Source: DASXZH01 sp036502005
Lineage (GTDB): Bacteria > Armatimonadota > Fimbriimonadia > Fimbriimonadales > Fimbriimonadaceae
Direction of reading: 5' to 3'
NCBI GenBank assembly: GCA_036502005.1
Contig: DASXZH010000077.1
Span: 1-6,727, forward strand
Length of the DNA: 6,727 bases
Shown here: positions 6,515-6,727 of the stretch, one piece after another
How positions within the stretch are numbered: position 1 is the first letter of the stretch
How the letters are laid out: each line of letters starts with the position of its first letter
Made by a program: the position numbers and the translations under genes
Notes under the pieces: model-generated
Database searches by the model: none
Seen by the model: the letters and a program-made list of their open reading frames with translations, nothing else
What the model was told of the DNA's origin: nothing

Positions 6515-6650
6515 GCATCGGATTTTTGATTTTTGATTTTTGATTTTGGAATGAGGGTTGCGGATGGGCCTTCTGATCCCACTCTTCTTTGCGAGCTTTG
6601 GTGCGCCAGGAAAAGTCTGGCTTGTCTTGTTGATTGAAAGTATCGACCAT
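6474..6650 (-). CDS. Doubtful small reading frame running through a heptamer repeat
   Basis: From ATG 6650 this frame encodes 58 residues beginning MVDTFNQQDKPDFSWRTKAR, a hydrophilic stretch with plausible codon use. It then reads through the 6521-6547 repeat as QNQKSKIKNP and ends 41 nt inside the antisense of the phosphorylase gene. The same frame is open upstream to the window edge, so it could be the 3' end of a larger gene entering from the right. The second half is clearly repeat- and antisense-derived, a second minus frame is also open here, and no family is recognised. Treat as unproven. Confidence 0.25.
   Translation of the reverse strand: MVDTFNQQDKPDFSWRTKARKEEWDQKAHPQPSFQNQKSKIKNPMLIPTLRASFRRGR
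6521..6547 (+). repeat. GATTTTT heptamer tandem array (3 full units plus GATTTT)
   Basis: GATTTTT repeats at 6521, 6528 and 6535, followed by GATTTT at 6542-6547. It starts 7 nt after the phosphorylase stop TAA (6512-6514). The unit differs by one base from the GATTTTC units that follow the 471-1730 gene on its coding strand. The transcript would be U-rich here, but no stable hairpin precedes it, so a standard rho-independent terminator is not supported. Confidence 0.9.
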
Positions 6651-6727
6651 GAATATTGCTCGTTCGTCATGTAGCGACCTCAGCGGTGGGCCGGGTAACC
6701 GTGTCCATCGAAGCCTGAGCAAGCGAA

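Overview
The window reads as a piece of a bacterial chromosome with mid-range GC content. It carries an insertion-sequence end, a tRNA gene, two minus-strand genes for exported proteins, a divergent plus-strand glycogen/maltodextrin phosphorylase gene, and several 7-bp tandem repeats. The probable outer-membrane-type protein (signal peptide, beta-rich C-terminal half, terminal Phe) points to a diderm. The phosphorylase belongs to the DUF3417-containing family found in many phyla. Abundant 7-bp repeats in spacers are known from several under-sampled phyla (for example Armatimonadota and Planctomycetota) and from cyanobacteria. The phylum cannot be fixed from this sequence alone.

Layout. 1-122 is the right end of an IS3-family element: the transposase C-terminus plus a terminal sequence ending in CA. 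123-294 holds a GC-rich palindrome and a GTCACCC heptamer array. One variant copy of that array supplies a good -35 box for a promoter (TTGTCA, 17 bp, TAAAAT) directly upstream of tRNA-Trp (295-370). 434-471 is a compound heptamer repeat that abuts the stop codon of the first minus-strand gene. 471-1730 (minus) encodes a secreted, mostly helical protein of the alpha/alpha-barrel (six-hairpin) type. A rho-independent terminator (about 1770-1809) separates it from 1826-3436 (minus), which encodes a 536-residue exported, probably outer-membrane protein of unknown function. 3437-3955 is a divergent spacer. It contains a frameshifted remnant of a gene with a signal peptide (from 3725) and a 10-bp inverted repeat just before the phosphorylase. 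3956-6514 (plus) is an alpha-glucan phosphorylase of 852 residues. Another T-rich heptamer array follows its stop, and a doubtful small minus-strand reading frame lies at the right edge.

How the parts fit. The phosphorylase is a cytoplasmic storage-glucan enzyme and looks monocistronic. The two minus-strand genes are envelope or exported proteins that happen to lie next to it, and the terminator between them argues against a simple operon. I see no defence system, CRISPR array, prophage or biosynthetic cluster. The most distinctive signals are the period-7 repeats at a promoter and at two gene 3' ends, the secretory-gene relic, and the two exported proteins without a recognised family.
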